A DNA stretch of 57,016 nt, taken from NCBI RefSeq assembly GCF_029193575.1, contig NZ_JARGCS010000052.1, positions 1 through 57,016 on the forward strand, read 5' to 3'. A program made the translations under genes and the position numbers. The first letter of the stretch is position 1, and each line of letters starts with the position of its first letter. This stretch comes from Pseudomonas entomophila. GTDB taxonomy: Bacteria > Pseudomonadota > Gammaproteobacteria > Pseudomonadales > Pseudomonadaceae. Below, in pieces: positions 26,670-36,707 of this stretch. A model generated the notes under the pieces. It searched no databases. It had not been told where the DNA came from and saw only the letters and a list, made by a program, of their open reading frames with translations.

Positions 26670-29384
26670 ATGGCCACTATCCACGTAGACGGCAAAGCGC
26701 TCGAAGTCAACGGTGCGGACAACCTGTTACAGGCTTGTCTGTCGCTCGGCCTCGACATCCCCTATTTCTGCTGGCACCCGGCGCTCGGAAGCGTCGGCGC
26801 CTGCCGGCAATGCGCGGTCAAGCAGTACACCGACGAGAACGACACGCGCGGTCGCATCGTCATGTCCTGCATGACCCCTGCCTCCGACGGCACCTGGATC
26901 TCCATCGACGATGAAGAGTCCAAGGCGTTCCGCGCCAGCGTCGTCGAATGGCTGATGACCAACCACCCGCACGACTGCCCGGTGTGCGAGGAAGGCGGTC
27001 ACTGCCACCTGCAGGACATGACGGTAATGACCGGCCACAACGAGCGCCGCTACCGTTTCACCAAGCGTACCCACCAGAACCAGGACCTCGGCCCGTTCAT
27101 CGCCCACGAGATGAACCGCTGCATCGCCTGCTACCGCTGCGTGCGCTACTACAAGGACTACGCGGGCGGCACCGACCTGGGCGTATACGGCGCCCACGAC
27201 AACGTGTACTTCGGTCGCGTTGAAGACGGCGTGCTGGAAAGCGAGTTCTCCGGCAACCTCACCGAGGTCTGCCCGACCGGCGTGTTCACCGACAAGACCC
27301 ACTCCGAGCGCTACAACCGCAAGTGGGACATGCAGTTCGCCCCGAGCATCTGCCACGGTTGCTCCAGCGGCTGCAACATCAGCCCCGGCGAGCGCTACGG
27401 CGAACTGCGCCGCATCGAGAACCGTTTCAACGGCTCGGTGAACCAGTACTTCCTGTGTGACCGCGGCCGCTTCGGCTACGGCTACGTCAACCGCGCCGAC
27501 CGCCCACGCCAGCCGATCCTCGCCGATGGCACCAAGCTGAGCCTGGACGCCGCACTGGACAAGGCCGCCGACCTGCTGCGCGGCCGCACCATCGTCGGCA
27601 TCGGCTCGCCCCGCGCCAGCCTCGAAAGCAACTACGGCCTGCGCGAACTGGTCAGCGCCGAGTACTTCCACTCGGGTATGGAAGCCGGTGAGCTGGCCCG
27701 CGTGCGCCTGGCCCTGAGCGTGCTGAACAACAGCCCGCTGCCGGTGCCGACCCTGCGTGACATCGAGGACCACGACGCCGTGTTCGTCCTCGGCGAAGAC
27801 CTCACCCAGACCGCCGCCCGTGTCGCCCTGGCCGTGCGCCAGGCCACCAAGGGCAAGGCTGAAGCCATGGCCGACGCCCTGCGCGTGCAACCGTGGCTCG
27901 ACGCTGCGGTGAAGAACATCGGCCAGCACGCGCTGTACCCGCTGTTCATCGCCTCGCTGGCAGAAACCAAGCTCGACGACGTTGCCGAAGAGTGCGTGCA
28001 CGCCGCCCCTGCCGACCTGGCGCGCATTGGTTTCGCCGTGGCCCACGCCATCGATCCGAGCGCCCCGGCCGTCGCCGGCCTGGACCAGGACGCGCAAGCC
28101 TTGGCCCAACGCATCGCCGACGCCCTGGTCGCGGCCCAGCGCCCACTGGTGGTCGCCGGTACTTCCCTGGCCGACCCGGCCCTGATCGAAGCCGCCGCCA
28201 ACATCGCCAAGGCCCTGAAGCTGCGCGAGAAGAACGGCTCGCTGAGCCTGGTGGTGCCGGAAGCCAACAGCATCGGCCTGGCCATGATGGGCGGCGAATC
28301 CGCCGATGCCGCGCTGGACGCGGTCATCAGCGGCAAAGCCGACGCCATCGTGGTGCTGGAGAACGACCTGTACGCCCGCCTGCCGGCCGCCAAGGTCGAC
28401 GCTGCCCTGGCTGCGGCCAAGGTAGTGATCGTCGCCGACCACTCCAAGACCCCGACCACCGACCGCGCCCACCTGGTGCTGCCGGCCGCCTCGTTCGCCG
28501 AAGGCGACGGTACCCTGGTCAGCCAGGAAGGCCGCGCCCAGCGCTTCTTCCAGGTGTTCGACCCGCAGTACCTGGACAGCAGCATCCAAGTCCACGAAGG
28601 CTGGCGCTGGATGCACGCCCTGCGTGCCACCCTGCTGAACAAGCCGGTCGACTGGACGCAACTGGACCACGTCACCAGCGCCTGCGCCGAAGCCGCCCCG
28701 CAACTGGCCGGCATCGTCAACGCGGCGCCCAGCGCGGCCTTCCGCATCAAGGGCATGAAGCTCGCCCGTGAGCCACTGCGCTACTCCGGCCGCACCGCCA
28801 TGCGCGCCAATATCAGCGTGCACGAGCCACGTACCCCGCAAGACAAGGACACCGCCTTCGCCTTCTCCATGGAAGGCTACTCGGGCTCGGCCGAACCGCG
28901 CCAGCAGGTGCCGTTCGCCTGGTCGCCGGGCTGGAACTCGCCGCAAGCCTGGAACAAGTTCCAGGACGAGGTCGGCGGCCACCTGCGCGCCGGCGACCCA
29001 GGCATCCGCCTGATCGAGTCCCAGGGCGATCGCCTGGAGTGGTTCAGCGCCATCCCGGGTGCTTTCAACCCGGCCCGTGGCACCTGGACCGCCGTGCCGT
29101 TCTTCCACCTGTTCGGCAGCGAGGAGAGCTCCTCCCGCGCCGCCCCGGTGCAAGAGCGCATCCCGGCCGCCTACGTGGCCCTGGCCAAGTCCGAGGCGGA
29201 CCGCCTGGGCGTCAACGACGGTGCCCTGCTCAGCCTGAACGTGGCCGGTGTGTCGCTGCGCCTGCCGCTGCGTATCAACGAGGAACTGGGCGCAGGCCTG
29301 GTCGCCCTGCCGAAAGGCCTGGCCGGCATCCCGCCCGCCATCTTCGGTGCCACCGTCGAAGGCCTGCAGGAGGCAGCACAATGA
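26670..29384 (+). CDS. nuoG: NADH-quinone oxidoreductase subunit G
   Basis: This is the large iron-sulfur subunit of complex I, 904 aa. The N-terminus is a plant-type [2Fe-2S] domain (YFCWHPALGSVGACRQCAV), then a His-ligated cluster (CPVCEEGGHCHLQD), a [4Fe-4S] site (CIACYRCVRYY, EVCPTGVF), and cluster N7 (CHGCSSGCNIS, then FLCDRGRFGYG). A molybdopterin oxidoreductase-like fold follows that has lost its cofactor. N7 is a bacterial feature absent from mitochondria. It ends in an ATGA overlap with nuoH. Confidence 0.97.
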   Translation: MATIHVDGKALEVNGADNLLQACLSLGLDIPYFCWHPALGSVGACRQCAVKQYTDENDTRGRIVMSCMTPASDGTWISIDDEESKAFRASVVEWLMTNHPHDCPVCEEGGHCHLQDMTVMTGHNERRYRFTKRTHQNQDLGPFIAHEMNRCIACYRCVRYYKDYAGGTDLGVYGAHDNVYFGRVEDGVLESEFSGNLTEVCPTGVFTDKTHSERYNRKWDMQFAPSICHGCSSGCNISPGERYGELRRIENRFNGSVNQYFLCDRGRFGYGYVNRADRPRQPILADGTKLSLDAALDKAADLLRGRTIVGIGSPRASLESNYGLRELVSAEYFHSGMEAGELARVRLALSVLNNSPLPVPTLRDIEDHDAVFVLGEDLTQTAARVALAVRQATKGKAEAMADALRVQPWLDAAVKNIGQHALYPLFIASLAETKLDDVAEECVHAAPADLARIGFAVAHAIDPSAPAVAGLDQDAQALAQRIADALVAAQRPLVVAGTSLADPALIEAAANIAKALKLREKNGSLSLVVPEANSIGLAMMGGESADAALDAVISGKADAIVVLENDLYARLPAAKVDAALAAAKVVIVADHSKTPTTDRAHLVLPAASFAEGDGTLVSQEGRAQRFFQVFDPQYLDSSIQVHEGWRWMHALRATLLNKPVDWTQLDHVTSACAEAAPQLAGIVNAAPSAAFRIKGMKLAREPLRYSGRTAMRANISVHEPRTPQDKDTAFAFSMEGYSGSAEPRQQVPFAWSPGWNSPQAWNKFQDEVGGHLRAGDPGIRLIESQGDRLEWFSAIPGAFNPARGTWTAVPFFHLFGSEESSSRAAPVQERIPAAYVALAKSEADRLGVNDGALLSLNVAGVSLRLPLRINEELGAGLVALPKGLAGIPPAIFGATVEGLQEAAQ

Positions 29385-30388
29385 GCTGGTTCACCCCCGA
29401 AGTGATCGATGTGATCCTCACCGTGGTCCGGGCCATCGTGGTCCTGCTCGCGGTGGTGGTCTGCGGCGCGCTGCTCAGCTTCGTCGAGCGCCGCCTGCTG
29501 GGCTGGTGGCAAGACCGCTACGGTCCGAACCGTGTCGGCCCGTTCGGCATGTTCCAGATCGCCGCCGACATGCTGAAGATGTTCTTCAAGGAAGACTGGA
29601 ACCCACCCTTCGTCGACCGCATGATCTTCACCCTGGCGCCCGTCGTGGCCATGAGCGCCCTGCTGATCGCCTTCGTGGTCATCCCGATCACCCCGGTGTG
29701 GGGCGTCGCCGACCTGAACATCGGCCTGCTGTTCTTCTTCGCCATGGCCGGTCTGTCGGTCTACGCGGTGCTGTTCGCTGGCTGGTCGTCGAACAACAAG
29801 TACGCCCTGCTCGGCAGCCTGCGGGCCTCGGCGCAGACCGTGTCGTACGAGGTGTTCCTGGGCCTGGCGCTGATGGGCGTGGTGGTGCAGGTGGGCTCGT
29901 TCAACATGCGCGACATCGTTGAATACCAGGCCCAGAACCTGTGGTTCATCATTCCGCAGTTCTTCGGCTTCTGCACCTTCTTCATCGCTGGCGTCGCCGT
30001 GACCCACCGTCACCCGTTCGACCAGCCGGAAGCGGAACAGGAACTGGCCGACGGCTACCACATCGAATACGCCGGCATGAAATGGGGCATGTTCTTCGTC
30101 GGTGAGTACATCGGCATCATCCTGGTCTCGGCGCTGCTGGTGACCCTGTTCTTCGGCGGCTGGCACGGCCCGTTCGGCCTGCTGCCACAGGTACCGTTCC
30201 TGTGGTTCGCCCTGAAGACCGCGTTCTTCATCATGCTGTTCATCCTGCTGCGCGCCTCGATCCCGCGCCCACGCTATGACCAGGTGATGGACTTCAGCTG
30301 GAAGTTCTGTCTGCCGCTGACCCTGATCAATTTGCTGGTGACCGCTGCGGTTGTGCTCTACAACACGCCAGCCGTCGCGGCCCAGTGA
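29381..30388 (+). CDS. nuoH: NADH-quinone oxidoreductase subunit H
   Basis: This membrane subunit links the quinone site to the proton channels. The 335-aa protein has about eight helices and the highly conserved loop segments ERRLLGWWQDRYGPNRVGPF and PFDQPEAEQELADGYHIEY, the acidic E-channel. ATG 29381 overlaps the nuoG stop. A longer frame to 29039 lies within nuoG and is ignored. Confidence 0.97.
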   Translation: MSWFTPEVIDVILTVVRAIVVLLAVVVCGALLSFVERRLLGWWQDRYGPNRVGPFGMFQIAADMLKMFFKEDWNPPFVDRMIFTLAPVVAMSALLIAFVVIPITPVWGVADLNIGLLFFFAMAGLSVYAVLFAGWSSNNKYALLGSLRASAQTVSYEVFLGLALMGVVVQVGSFNMRDIVEYQAQNLWFIIPQFFGFCTFFIAGVAVTHRHPFDQPEAEQELADGYHIEYAGMKWGMFFVGEYIGIILVSALLVTLFFGGWHGPFGLLPQVPFLWFALKTAFFIMLFILLRASIPRPRYDQVMDFSWKFCLPLTLINLLVTAAVVLYNTPAVAAQ

Positions 30389-30399
30389 GGATTTGACCC

Positions 30400-30948
30400 A
30401 TGTTCAAATATATCGGCGACATCGTTAAGGGCACCGGCACCCAGCTGCGCAGCCTGGTGATGGTGTTCTCCCACGGGTTCCGCAAGCGCGACACCCTGCA
30501 ATACCCCGAAGAGCCCGTGTACCTGCCGCCGCGCTACCGCGGCCGTATCGTCCTCACCCGCGACCCCGACGGCGAGGAGCGCTGCGTGGCGTGCAACCTC
30601 TGCGCGGTGGCCTGCCCGGTCGGCTGCATCTCGCTGCAGAAGGCCGAGACCGAGGACGGCCGCTGGTACCCGGAGTTCTTCCGCATCAACTTCTCGCGCT
30701 GCATCTTCTGCGGCCTGTGTGAAGAGGCGTGCCCGACCACCGCGATCCAGTTGACCCCGGATTTCGAAATGGCCGAGTTCAAGCGTCAGGACCTGGTGTA
30801 CGAGAAAGAAGATCTGCTGATCTCCGGCCCCGGCAAGAACCCTGACTACAACTTCTACCGTGTTGCGGGTATGGCGATCGCTGGCAAGCCGAAAGGCTCC
30901 GCGCAGAACGAAGCCGAGCCGATCAACGTGAAGAGCTTGCTCCCATAA
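30400..30948 (+). CDS. nuoI: NADH-quinone oxidoreductase subunit I
   Basis: This 182-aa ferredoxin-like subunit has two [4Fe-4S] clusters (N6a and N6b). The eight ligand Cys fall in CVACNLCAVACPVGC (about residue 65) and CIFCGLCEEACPTTA (about residue 104). An amphipathic N-terminal helix sits on the membrane. It hands electrons to NuoB. It follows nuoH by eleven bases. Confidence 0.97.
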   Translation: MFKYIGDIVKGTGTQLRSLVMVFSHGFRKRDTLQYPEEPVYLPPRYRGRIVLTRDPDGEERCVACNLCAVACPVGCISLQKAETEDGRWYPEFFRINFSRCIFCGLCEEACPTTAIQLTPDFEMAEFKRQDLVYEKEDLLISGPGKNPDYNFYRVAGMAIAGKPKGSAQNEAEPINVKSLLP

Positions 30949-30958
30949 GGACAGAAAG

Positions 30959-31459
30959 ATGGAATTCGCTTTCTACTTCGCATCCGGGATCGCCGTGGTC
31001 TCCACCCTTCGCGTGGTGACCGGCACCAACCCCGTGCACGCCCTGCTCTACCTGATCATTTCGCTGATTTCCGTGGCGATGATCTTCTTCGCCCTGGGTG
31101 CGCCGTTCGCCGGCGCCCTGGAAGTGATCGCCTACGCTGGCGCCATCATGGTGCTGTTCGTCTTCGTGGTGATGATGCTCAACCTCGGGCCGGCTTCGGT
31201 CGCCCAGGAACGCGGCTGGCTCAAGCCAGGCATCTGGGCGGGGCCGGTGATCCTCGCCGCCCTGCTGCTGCTGGAGCTGCTGTACGTGCTGTTCGTCGCC
31301 CCGAGCGGCGCCGGCATCAGCGGCACCACCGTCGACGCCAAGGCCGTCGGCATCAGCCTGTTCGGCCCCTACCTGCTGGTGGTCGAGCTGGCCTCGATGC
31401 TGCTGCTGGCCGCGGCCGTCACCGCCTTCCACCTGGGCCGCAACGAGGCGAAGGAGTAA
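30959..31459 (+). CDS. nuoJ: NADH-quinone oxidoreductase subunit J
   Basis: This 166-aa membrane subunit has five hydrophobic helices. The third carries GALEVIAYAGAIMVLFVFVV, with the pi-bulge region important for coupling. It ends in a short charged tail (GRNEAKE), three bases before the nuoK start. Confidence 0.96.
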   Translation: MEFAFYFASGIAVVSTLRVVTGTNPVHALLYLIISLISVAMIFFALGAPFAGALEVIAYAGAIMVLFVFVVMMLNLGPASVAQERGWLKPGIWAGPVILAALLLLELLYVLFVAPSGAGISGTTVDAKAVGISLFGPYLLVVELASMLLLAAAVTAFHLGRNEAKE

Positions 31460-31462
31460 ATC

Positions 31463-31771
31463 ATGGGTGCTATCCCTCTCGAGCATGGTCTGGCGGTCGC
31501 CGGCATCCTGTTCTGCTTAGGTCTGGTTGGCCTGATGGTCCGCCGCAACATTCTCTTCGTGCTCATGAGCCTGGAAGTCATGATGAACGCCGCTGCCCTG
31601 GCGTTCATCGTCGCCGGTGCCCGTTGGGTGCAACCCGACGGCCAGGTGATGTTCATTCTGGTGATCAGCCTGGCAGCCGCCGAGGCCAGCATTGGCCTGG
31701 CGATCCTGCTGCAGCTGTATCGCCGCTTCCACACTCTCGACATCGATGCTGCCAGTGAGATGCGCGGATGA
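31463..31771 (+). CDS. nuoK: NADH-quinone oxidoreductase subunit K
   Basis: This is a small proton-channel subunit, 102 aa with three helices. The conserved membrane Glu residues lie in VLMSLEVMMNAAALAF and AAAEASIGLAILL. The stop overlaps the nuoL start in ATGA, so K and L are translationally coupled. Confidence 0.97.
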   Translation: MGAIPLEHGLAVAGILFCLGLVGLMVRRNILFVLMSLEVMMNAAALAFIVAGARWVQPDGQVMFILVISLAAAEASIGLAILLQLYRRFHTLDIDAASEMRG

Positions 31772-33621
31772 ACCTTCTCTTCCTGACTTTCGTCTTCCCC
31801 CTGATCGGCTTCCTGCTGCTGTCGTTCTCGCGTGGGCGGTTCTCGGAGAACCTGTCCGCGCTGATCGGCGTCGGCTCGGTCGGCCTCTCGGCCGCCACGG
31901 CCGCCTACGTCATCTGGCAATTCAACGTCGCCCCGCCTGAAGGCGGCGCGTACAGCCAGTTGCTGTGGCAGTGGATGTCGGTGGACGGCTTCGCGCCGAA
32001 CTTCACCCTGTACCTGGACGGCCTGTCGGTCACCATGCTCGGCGTGGTCACCGGCGTGGGCTTCCTGATCCACCTGTTCGCCTCCTGGTACATGCGCGGC
32101 GAAGCGGGCTACTCGCGCTTCTTCTCGTACACCAACCTGTTCATCGCCAGCATGCTGTTCCTGATCCTGGGCGATAATCTGCTGTTCATCTACTTCGGCT
32201 GGGAAGGCGTGGGCCTGTGCTCCTACCTGTTGATCGGTTTCTACTACAGCAACCGCAACAACGGTAACGCGGCACTGAAGGCCTTCATCGTCACCCGCAT
32301 CGGCGACGTGTTCATGGCCATCGGCCTGTTCATCCTGTTCGTCCAGCTGGGTACCCTGAACGTGCAGGAACTGCTGGTGCTGGCACCGCAGAAGTTCCAG
32401 GCCGGCGACACCTGGATGGTCCTGGCCACCCTGATGCTGCTCGGTGGCGCGGTCGGTAAATCCGCCCAGTTGCCGCTGCAGACCTGGCTGGCCGACGCGA
32501 TGGCCGGCCCGACCCCGGTTTCGGCACTGATCCACGCCGCGACCATGGTGACCGCGGGCGTCTACCTGATCGCCCGTACCCACGGCCTGTTCACCCTGGC
32601 GCCGGACATCCTGCACCTGGTCGGCGTGGTCGGTGGCGTCACCCTGGTACTGGCCGGCTTCGCCGCGCTGGTGCAGACCGACATCAAGCGTATCCTCGCC
32701 TACTCGACCATGAGCCAGATCGGCTACATGTTCCTGGCCCTGGGCGTTGGCGCCTGGGATGCGGCGATCTTCCACCTGATGACCCACGCCTTCTTCAAGG
32801 CCCTGCTGTTCCTGGCCTCCGGTGCGGTGATCGTCGCCTGCCACCACGAGCAGAACATCTTCAAGATGGGCGGCCTGTGGAAGAAGCTGCCGCTGGCCTA
32901 CGCCAGCTTCGTGGTCGGTGGCGCTGCCCTGGCGGCCCTGCCGATCCTGACCGTGGGCTTCTACTCCAAGGACGAGATCCTCTGGGAAGCCTTCGCCAGC
33001 GGCAACACCAACCTGCTGTACGCGGGCCTGGTGGGTGCGTTCATGACCTCGCTGTACACCTTCCGCCTGATCTTCATCGCCTTCCACGGCGAAGCGAAGA
33101 CCGAAGCCCACGCTGGCCACGGCATCAGCCACTGGCTGCCACTGGGCGTGCTGATCGTGCTGTCGACCTTCGTCGGCGCCTGGATCCACCCACCGCTGGC
33201 CGGTGTGCTGCCTGAAAGCGCCGGCCACGCCGGTGGCGAAGCCAAGCACTCGCTGGAAATCGCCTCGGGCGCCATCGCCATCGCCGGTATCCTGCTGGCG
33301 GCGGTTCTGTTCCTGGGCAAGCGTCGTCTGGTCACCGCGATCGCCAACAGTGGCATCGGTCGCGTCCTGTCGGCCTGGTGGTTCGCCGCCTGGGGCTTCG
33401 ATTGGATCTACGACAAGCTGTTCGTCAAACCTTACCTGCTGATCAGCCACATCCTGCGCAAGGACCCGGTTGACCGCGGCATCGGCCTGATCCCTCGGAT
33501 GGCCCGTGGCGGCCACGTCGCCATGAGCAAGACCGAGACCGGCCAGTTGCGTTGGTACACCGCCTCTATCGCCGTGGGTGCCGTACTGGTGCTCGGCGCC
33601 GTGGTAGTGGCCGCGGTATGA
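31768..33621 (+). CDS. nuoL: NADH-quinone oxidoreductase subunit L
   Basis: This is the distal antiporter-like proton pump subunit with the long lateral helix, 617 aa. The proton-antiporter core shows FIYFGWEGVGLCSYLLIGF (the key Glu), KSAQLPLQTWLADAMAGPTP, LIHAATMVTAGVYL and YSTMSQIGYMF. The C-terminal lateral helix and anchor follow (AAWGFDWIYDKLFVKPY). Confidence 0.97.
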   Translation: MNLLFLTFVFPLIGFLLLSFSRGRFSENLSALIGVGSVGLSAATAAYVIWQFNVAPPEGGAYSQLLWQWMSVDGFAPNFTLYLDGLSVTMLGVVTGVGFLIHLFASWYMRGEAGYSRFFSYTNLFIASMLFLILGDNLLFIYFGWEGVGLCSYLLIGFYYSNRNNGNAALKAFIVTRIGDVFMAIGLFILFVQLGTLNVQELLVLAPQKFQAGDTWMVLATLMLLGGAVGKSAQLPLQTWLADAMAGPTPVSALIHAATMVTAGVYLIARTHGLFTLAPDILHLVGVVGGVTLVLAGFAALVQTDIKRILAYSTMSQIGYMFLALGVGAWDAAIFHLMTHAFFKALLFLASGAVIVACHHEQNIFKMGGLWKKLPLAYASFVVGGAALAALPILTVGFYSKDEILWEAFASGNTNLLYAGLVGAFMTSLYTFRLIFIAFHGEAKTEAHAGHGISHWLPLGVLIVLSTFVGAWIHPPLAGVLPESAGHAGGEAKHSLEIASGAIAIAGILLAAVLFLGKRRLVTAIANSGIGRVLSAWWFAAWGFDWIYDKLFVKPYLLISHILRKDPVDRGIGLIPRMARGGHVAMSKTETGQLRWYTASIAVGAVLVLGAVVVAAV

Positions 33622-33632
33622 CCCTGAATAGT

Positions 33633-33665
33633 GCGAACCTCGCGAACCTTGCGACTCTGCGAAAG
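33633..33665 (+). repeat. Short tandem GCGA-led repeat between nuoL and nuoM
   Basis: Units beginning at 33633, 33642, 33651 and 33659 all open with GCGA; the first two are the 8-mer GCGAACCT. They repeat every 9, 9 and 8 bases and fill most of the 58-base gap before nuoM. Confidence 0.55.
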
Positions 33666-33679
33666 GAAACGAACCCGTC

Positions 33680-35212
33680 ATGATTTTGCCTTGGCTGATC
33701 CTGATCCCCTTCATCGGCGGCCTCCTGTGCTGGCTGGGTGAGCGCTTCGGCGCCACCCTGCCACGCTGGATCGCGCTGCTGACCATGTCCCTGCTGCTCG
33801 GTATCGGCCTGTGGCTGTGGGGCAACGGCGACTACACCCTGGCCCCTGCCCCGGGCGCGGAACCTGCCTGGACCCTCGAATACAAGGTCGAGTGGATCAA
33901 GCGCTTCGGCATCAGCATCCACCTGGCCCTCGACGGCCTGTCGCTGCTGATGATCCTGCTGACCGGCCTGCTCGGCGTGCTGTCGGTGCTGTGCTCGTGG
34001 AAAGAGATCCAGCGCCACGTCGGCTTCTTCCACCTCAACCTGATGTGGATCCTCGGTGGCGTGGTCGGTGTGTTCCTGGCCCTGGACCTGTTCCTGTTCT
34101 TCTTCTTCTGGGAAATGATGCTGGTGCCGATGTACTTCCTCATCGCGCTCTGGGGTCACAGCTCGGCGGATGGCAAGAAGACCCGGATCTACGCCGCGAC
34201 CAAGTTCTTCATCTTCACCCAGGCCAGCGGCCTGATCATGCTGGTGGCGATCCTGGCCCTGGTACTGGTGAACTACGGCAACACCGGCGTCATCACCTTC
34301 AACTACAGCGACTTGCTCAAGGCCCAATTGCCGGCCGGCACCGAGTACCTGCTGATGCTGGGCTTCTTCATCGCCTTCGCGGTGAAGCTGCCGGTGGTGC
34401 CGTTCCACTCCTGGCTGCCTGACGCCCACGCCCAGGCCCCGACCGCAGGCTCCGTGGACCTGGCGGGCATCCTGCTGAAGACCGCGGCCTACGGCCTGCT
34501 GCGCTTCGCCCTGCCGCTGTTCCCGAACGCCTCGGCGGAGTTCGCGCCGATCGCCATGACCCTGGGCCTGATCGGCATCTTCTACGGCGCCTTCCTGGCC
34601 TTCGCGCAAACCGACATCAAGCGCCTGATCGCCTTCTCCAGCGTCTCGCACATGGGCTTCGTGCTGATCGGTATCTACTCCGGCAGCCAGCAGGCCCTGC
34701 AGGGCGCGGTGATCCAGATGCTGGCCCACGGCCTGTCGGCCGCCGCGCTGTTCATCCTGTCCGGCCAGCTGTACGAGCGCCTGCACACCCGCGACATGCG
34801 TCAAATGGGTGGTCTGTGGCACCGCATCGCCTACCTGCCGGCCATCAGCCTGTTCTTCGCCGCCGCCTCGCTGGGCCTGCCCGGCACCGGCAACTTCGTC
34901 GGCGAGTTCCTGATCCTGATCGGCAGCTTCGCCCACGTGCCATGGATCACCGTGATCGCCACCACGGGCCTGGTGTTCGGCTCGGTCTACTCGCTGATCA
35001 TGATCCACCGCGCCTACTTCGGCCCGGCCAAGGCCGACACCGTGCTGGCCGGCATGGACGGTCGCGAGCTGATCATGGTGCTGGGCCTGGCCGTGTTGCT
35101 GATCGTGCTCGGCGTGTACCCGCAGCCGTTCCTGGACACCTCTGCCGCCACCATGAGCGGTGTGCAGCAGTGGCTCGGTTCCGCTTTCACTCAACTCGCT
35201 TCGGCCCGGTAA
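33680..35212 (+). CDS. nuoM: NADH-quinone oxidoreductase subunit M
   Basis: This is the second antiporter-like proton pump subunit, 510 aa and 14 helices. Key blocks are FFFFWEMMLVPMYFLIALWG (the essential Glu), KLPVVPFHSWLPDAHAQAPT and IAFSSVSHMGFVLIGI. AAAGGA stands upstream of ATG 33680. It is separated from nuoL by 58 bases. Confidence 0.97.
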   Translation: MILPWLILIPFIGGLLCWLGERFGATLPRWIALLTMSLLLGIGLWLWGNGDYTLAPAPGAEPAWTLEYKVEWIKRFGISIHLALDGLSLLMILLTGLLGVLSVLCSWKEIQRHVGFFHLNLMWILGGVVGVFLALDLFLFFFFWEMMLVPMYFLIALWGHSSADGKKTRIYAATKFFIFTQASGLIMLVAILALVLVNYGNTGVITFNYSDLLKAQLPAGTEYLLMLGFFIAFAVKLPVVPFHSWLPDAHAQAPTAGSVDLAGILLKTAAYGLLRFALPLFPNASAEFAPIAMTLGLIGIFYGAFLAFAQTDIKRLIAFSSVSHMGFVLIGIYSGSQQALQGAVIQMLAHGLSAAALFILSGQLYERLHTRDMRQMGGLWHRIAYLPAISLFFAAASLGLPGTGNFVGEFLILIGSFAHVPWITVIATTGLVFGSVYSLIMIHRAYFGPAKADTVLAGMDGRELIMVLGLAVLLIVLGVYPQPFLDTSAATMSGVQQWLGSAFTQLASAR

Positions 35213-35219
35213 GAGCGCT

Positions 35220-36689
35220 ATGGAATTCACCACTCAACACTTCATCGCATTGGCGCCGATGCTCATCACCACCGTGACCACGGTGGTGGTGATGCTGGCG
35301 ATCGCCTGGAAGCGCAACCACTCGCAGACCTTCCTGCTGTCCACCGTGGGCCTGAACCTGGCCCTGCTGTCGATCCTGCCGGCGCTGAAGGTCGCGCCGC
35401 TGGCGGTCACACCGCTGATTACCATCGACAAGTTCGCCTGCCTGTACATGGCGATCATCCTGGTCGCCACGTTGGCCTGCGTCACCCTGGCCCACGCCTA
35501 CCTGGGCGAGGGCTCCAAGGGCTACCCGGGCAACCGTGAAGAGCTGTACCTGCTGCTGCTGATGTCGGCCCTCGGTGGCCTGGTGCTGGTCAGCGCCAAC
35601 CACCTGGCCGGCCTGTTCATCGGCCTGGAGCTGCTGTCGGTGCCGGTCTATGGACTGGTGGCGTACGCGTTCTTCAACAAGCGCTCGCTGGAAGCCGGCA
35701 TCAAGTACATGGTGCTGTCGGCCGCCGGCTCCGCCTTCCTGCTGTTCGGCATGGCCCTGCTGTACGCCGACGCCGGCAGCCTGAGCTTCGACCTGATCGG
35801 CAAGGCCCTGGCCAGCACCCAGATGCCGAGCCTGCTCGCCCAGCTGGGCCTGGGCATGATGCTGGTGGGCCTGGCGTTCAAACTGTCGCTGGTACCGTTC
35901 CACCTGTGGACCCCGGACGTCTACGAAGGCGCCCCGGCGCCGGTCGCCGCCTTCCTGGCCACCGCCAGCAAGGTCGCGGTGTTCGCCGTGGTCGTGCGCC
36001 TGTTCATGCTCTCTCCCGCCGCCAGCAGCGGCGTGCTGAGCACCGTCCTGGCGGTGATCGCGGTGGCTTCGATCCTGGTCGGCAACCTGCTGGCACTGAC
36101 CCAGAGCAACCTCAAGCGTCTGCTGGGTTACTCGTCCATCGCCCACTTCGGCTACCTGCTGATCGCCCTGATCGCCAGCAAGGGCCTGGCGCTGGAAGCC
36201 ATGGGCGTGTACCTGGTGACCTACGTGATCACCAGCCTGGGCGCCTTCGGCGTGATCACCCTGATGTCCTCGCCATATGGCGGCCGTGACGCCGATGCCC
36301 TGTACGAGTACCGCGGCCTGTTCTGGCGCCGTCCGTACCTGACCGCGGTGCTGACCGTGATGATGCTGTCGCTGGCCGGTATTCCGCTGACCGCGGGCTT
36401 CATCGGCAAGTTCTACATCATCGCCACCGGCGTCGAGTCGCACCTGTGGTGGCTGGTCGGTGCCCTGGTGATCGGCAGCGCCATCGGCGTGTACTACTAC
36501 CTGCGGGTAATGGTCACCCTGTACCTGGTCGAGCCGAACCTGCGTCGCCACGACGCCCCGCTGAAGTGGGAACAGCGTACCGGCGGCGTGATGCTGCTGG
36601 CCATCGCCATCCTCGCCTTCGTGCTGGGTGTGTACCCGCAGCCGCTGCTGGAAATGGTCCAGCAGGCTGGCCTGCAACTGATCGGCTGA
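35220..36689 (+). CDS. nuoN: NADH-quinone oxidoreductase subunit N
   Basis: This is the third antiporter-like subunit and the last gene of the operon, 489 aa. Motifs are FIGLELLSVPVYGLVAYA, KLSLVPFHLWTPDVYEGAPAP and LLGYSSIAHFGYLLIAL. I use ATG 35220 (MEFTTQHF); the frame runs back into nuoM but without a ribosome site. A strong terminator begins 18 bases after the stop, so nuoA-N forms one closed unit. Confidence 0.97.
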   Translation: MEFTTQHFIALAPMLITTVTTVVVMLAIAWKRNHSQTFLLSTVGLNLALLSILPALKVAPLAVTPLITIDKFACLYMAIILVATLACVTLAHAYLGEGSKGYPGNREELYLLLLMSALGGLVLVSANHLAGLFIGLELLSVPVYGLVAYAFFNKRSLEAGIKYMVLSAAGSAFLLFGMALLYADAGSLSFDLIGKALASTQMPSLLAQLGLGMMLVGLAFKLSLVPFHLWTPDVYEGAPAPVAAFLATASKVAVFAVVVRLFMLSPAASSGVLSTVLAVIAVASILVGNLLALTQSNLKRLLGYSSIAHFGYLLIALIASKGLALEAMGVYLVTYVITSLGAFGVITLMSSPYGGRDADALYEYRGLFWRRPYLTAVLTVMMLSLAGIPLTAGFIGKFYIIATGVESHLWWLVGALVIGSAIGVYYYLRVMVTLYLVEPNLRRHDAPLKWEQRTGGVMLLAIAILAFVLGVYPQPLLEMVQQAGLQLIG

Positions 36690-36707
36690 TCGGTTTCAAG
36701 CTTCACA

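Noticed and set aside
26727..29381. 884-codon open frame opposite nuoG
   Set aside because: It is antisense to an unmistakable gene, and its residues are mostly Gln, His, Gly and Val from codon-position mirroring.
31369..33825. 818-codon open frame opposite nuoJ-nuoM
   Set aside because: It crosses four nuo genes in antisense and has no recognisable domain.
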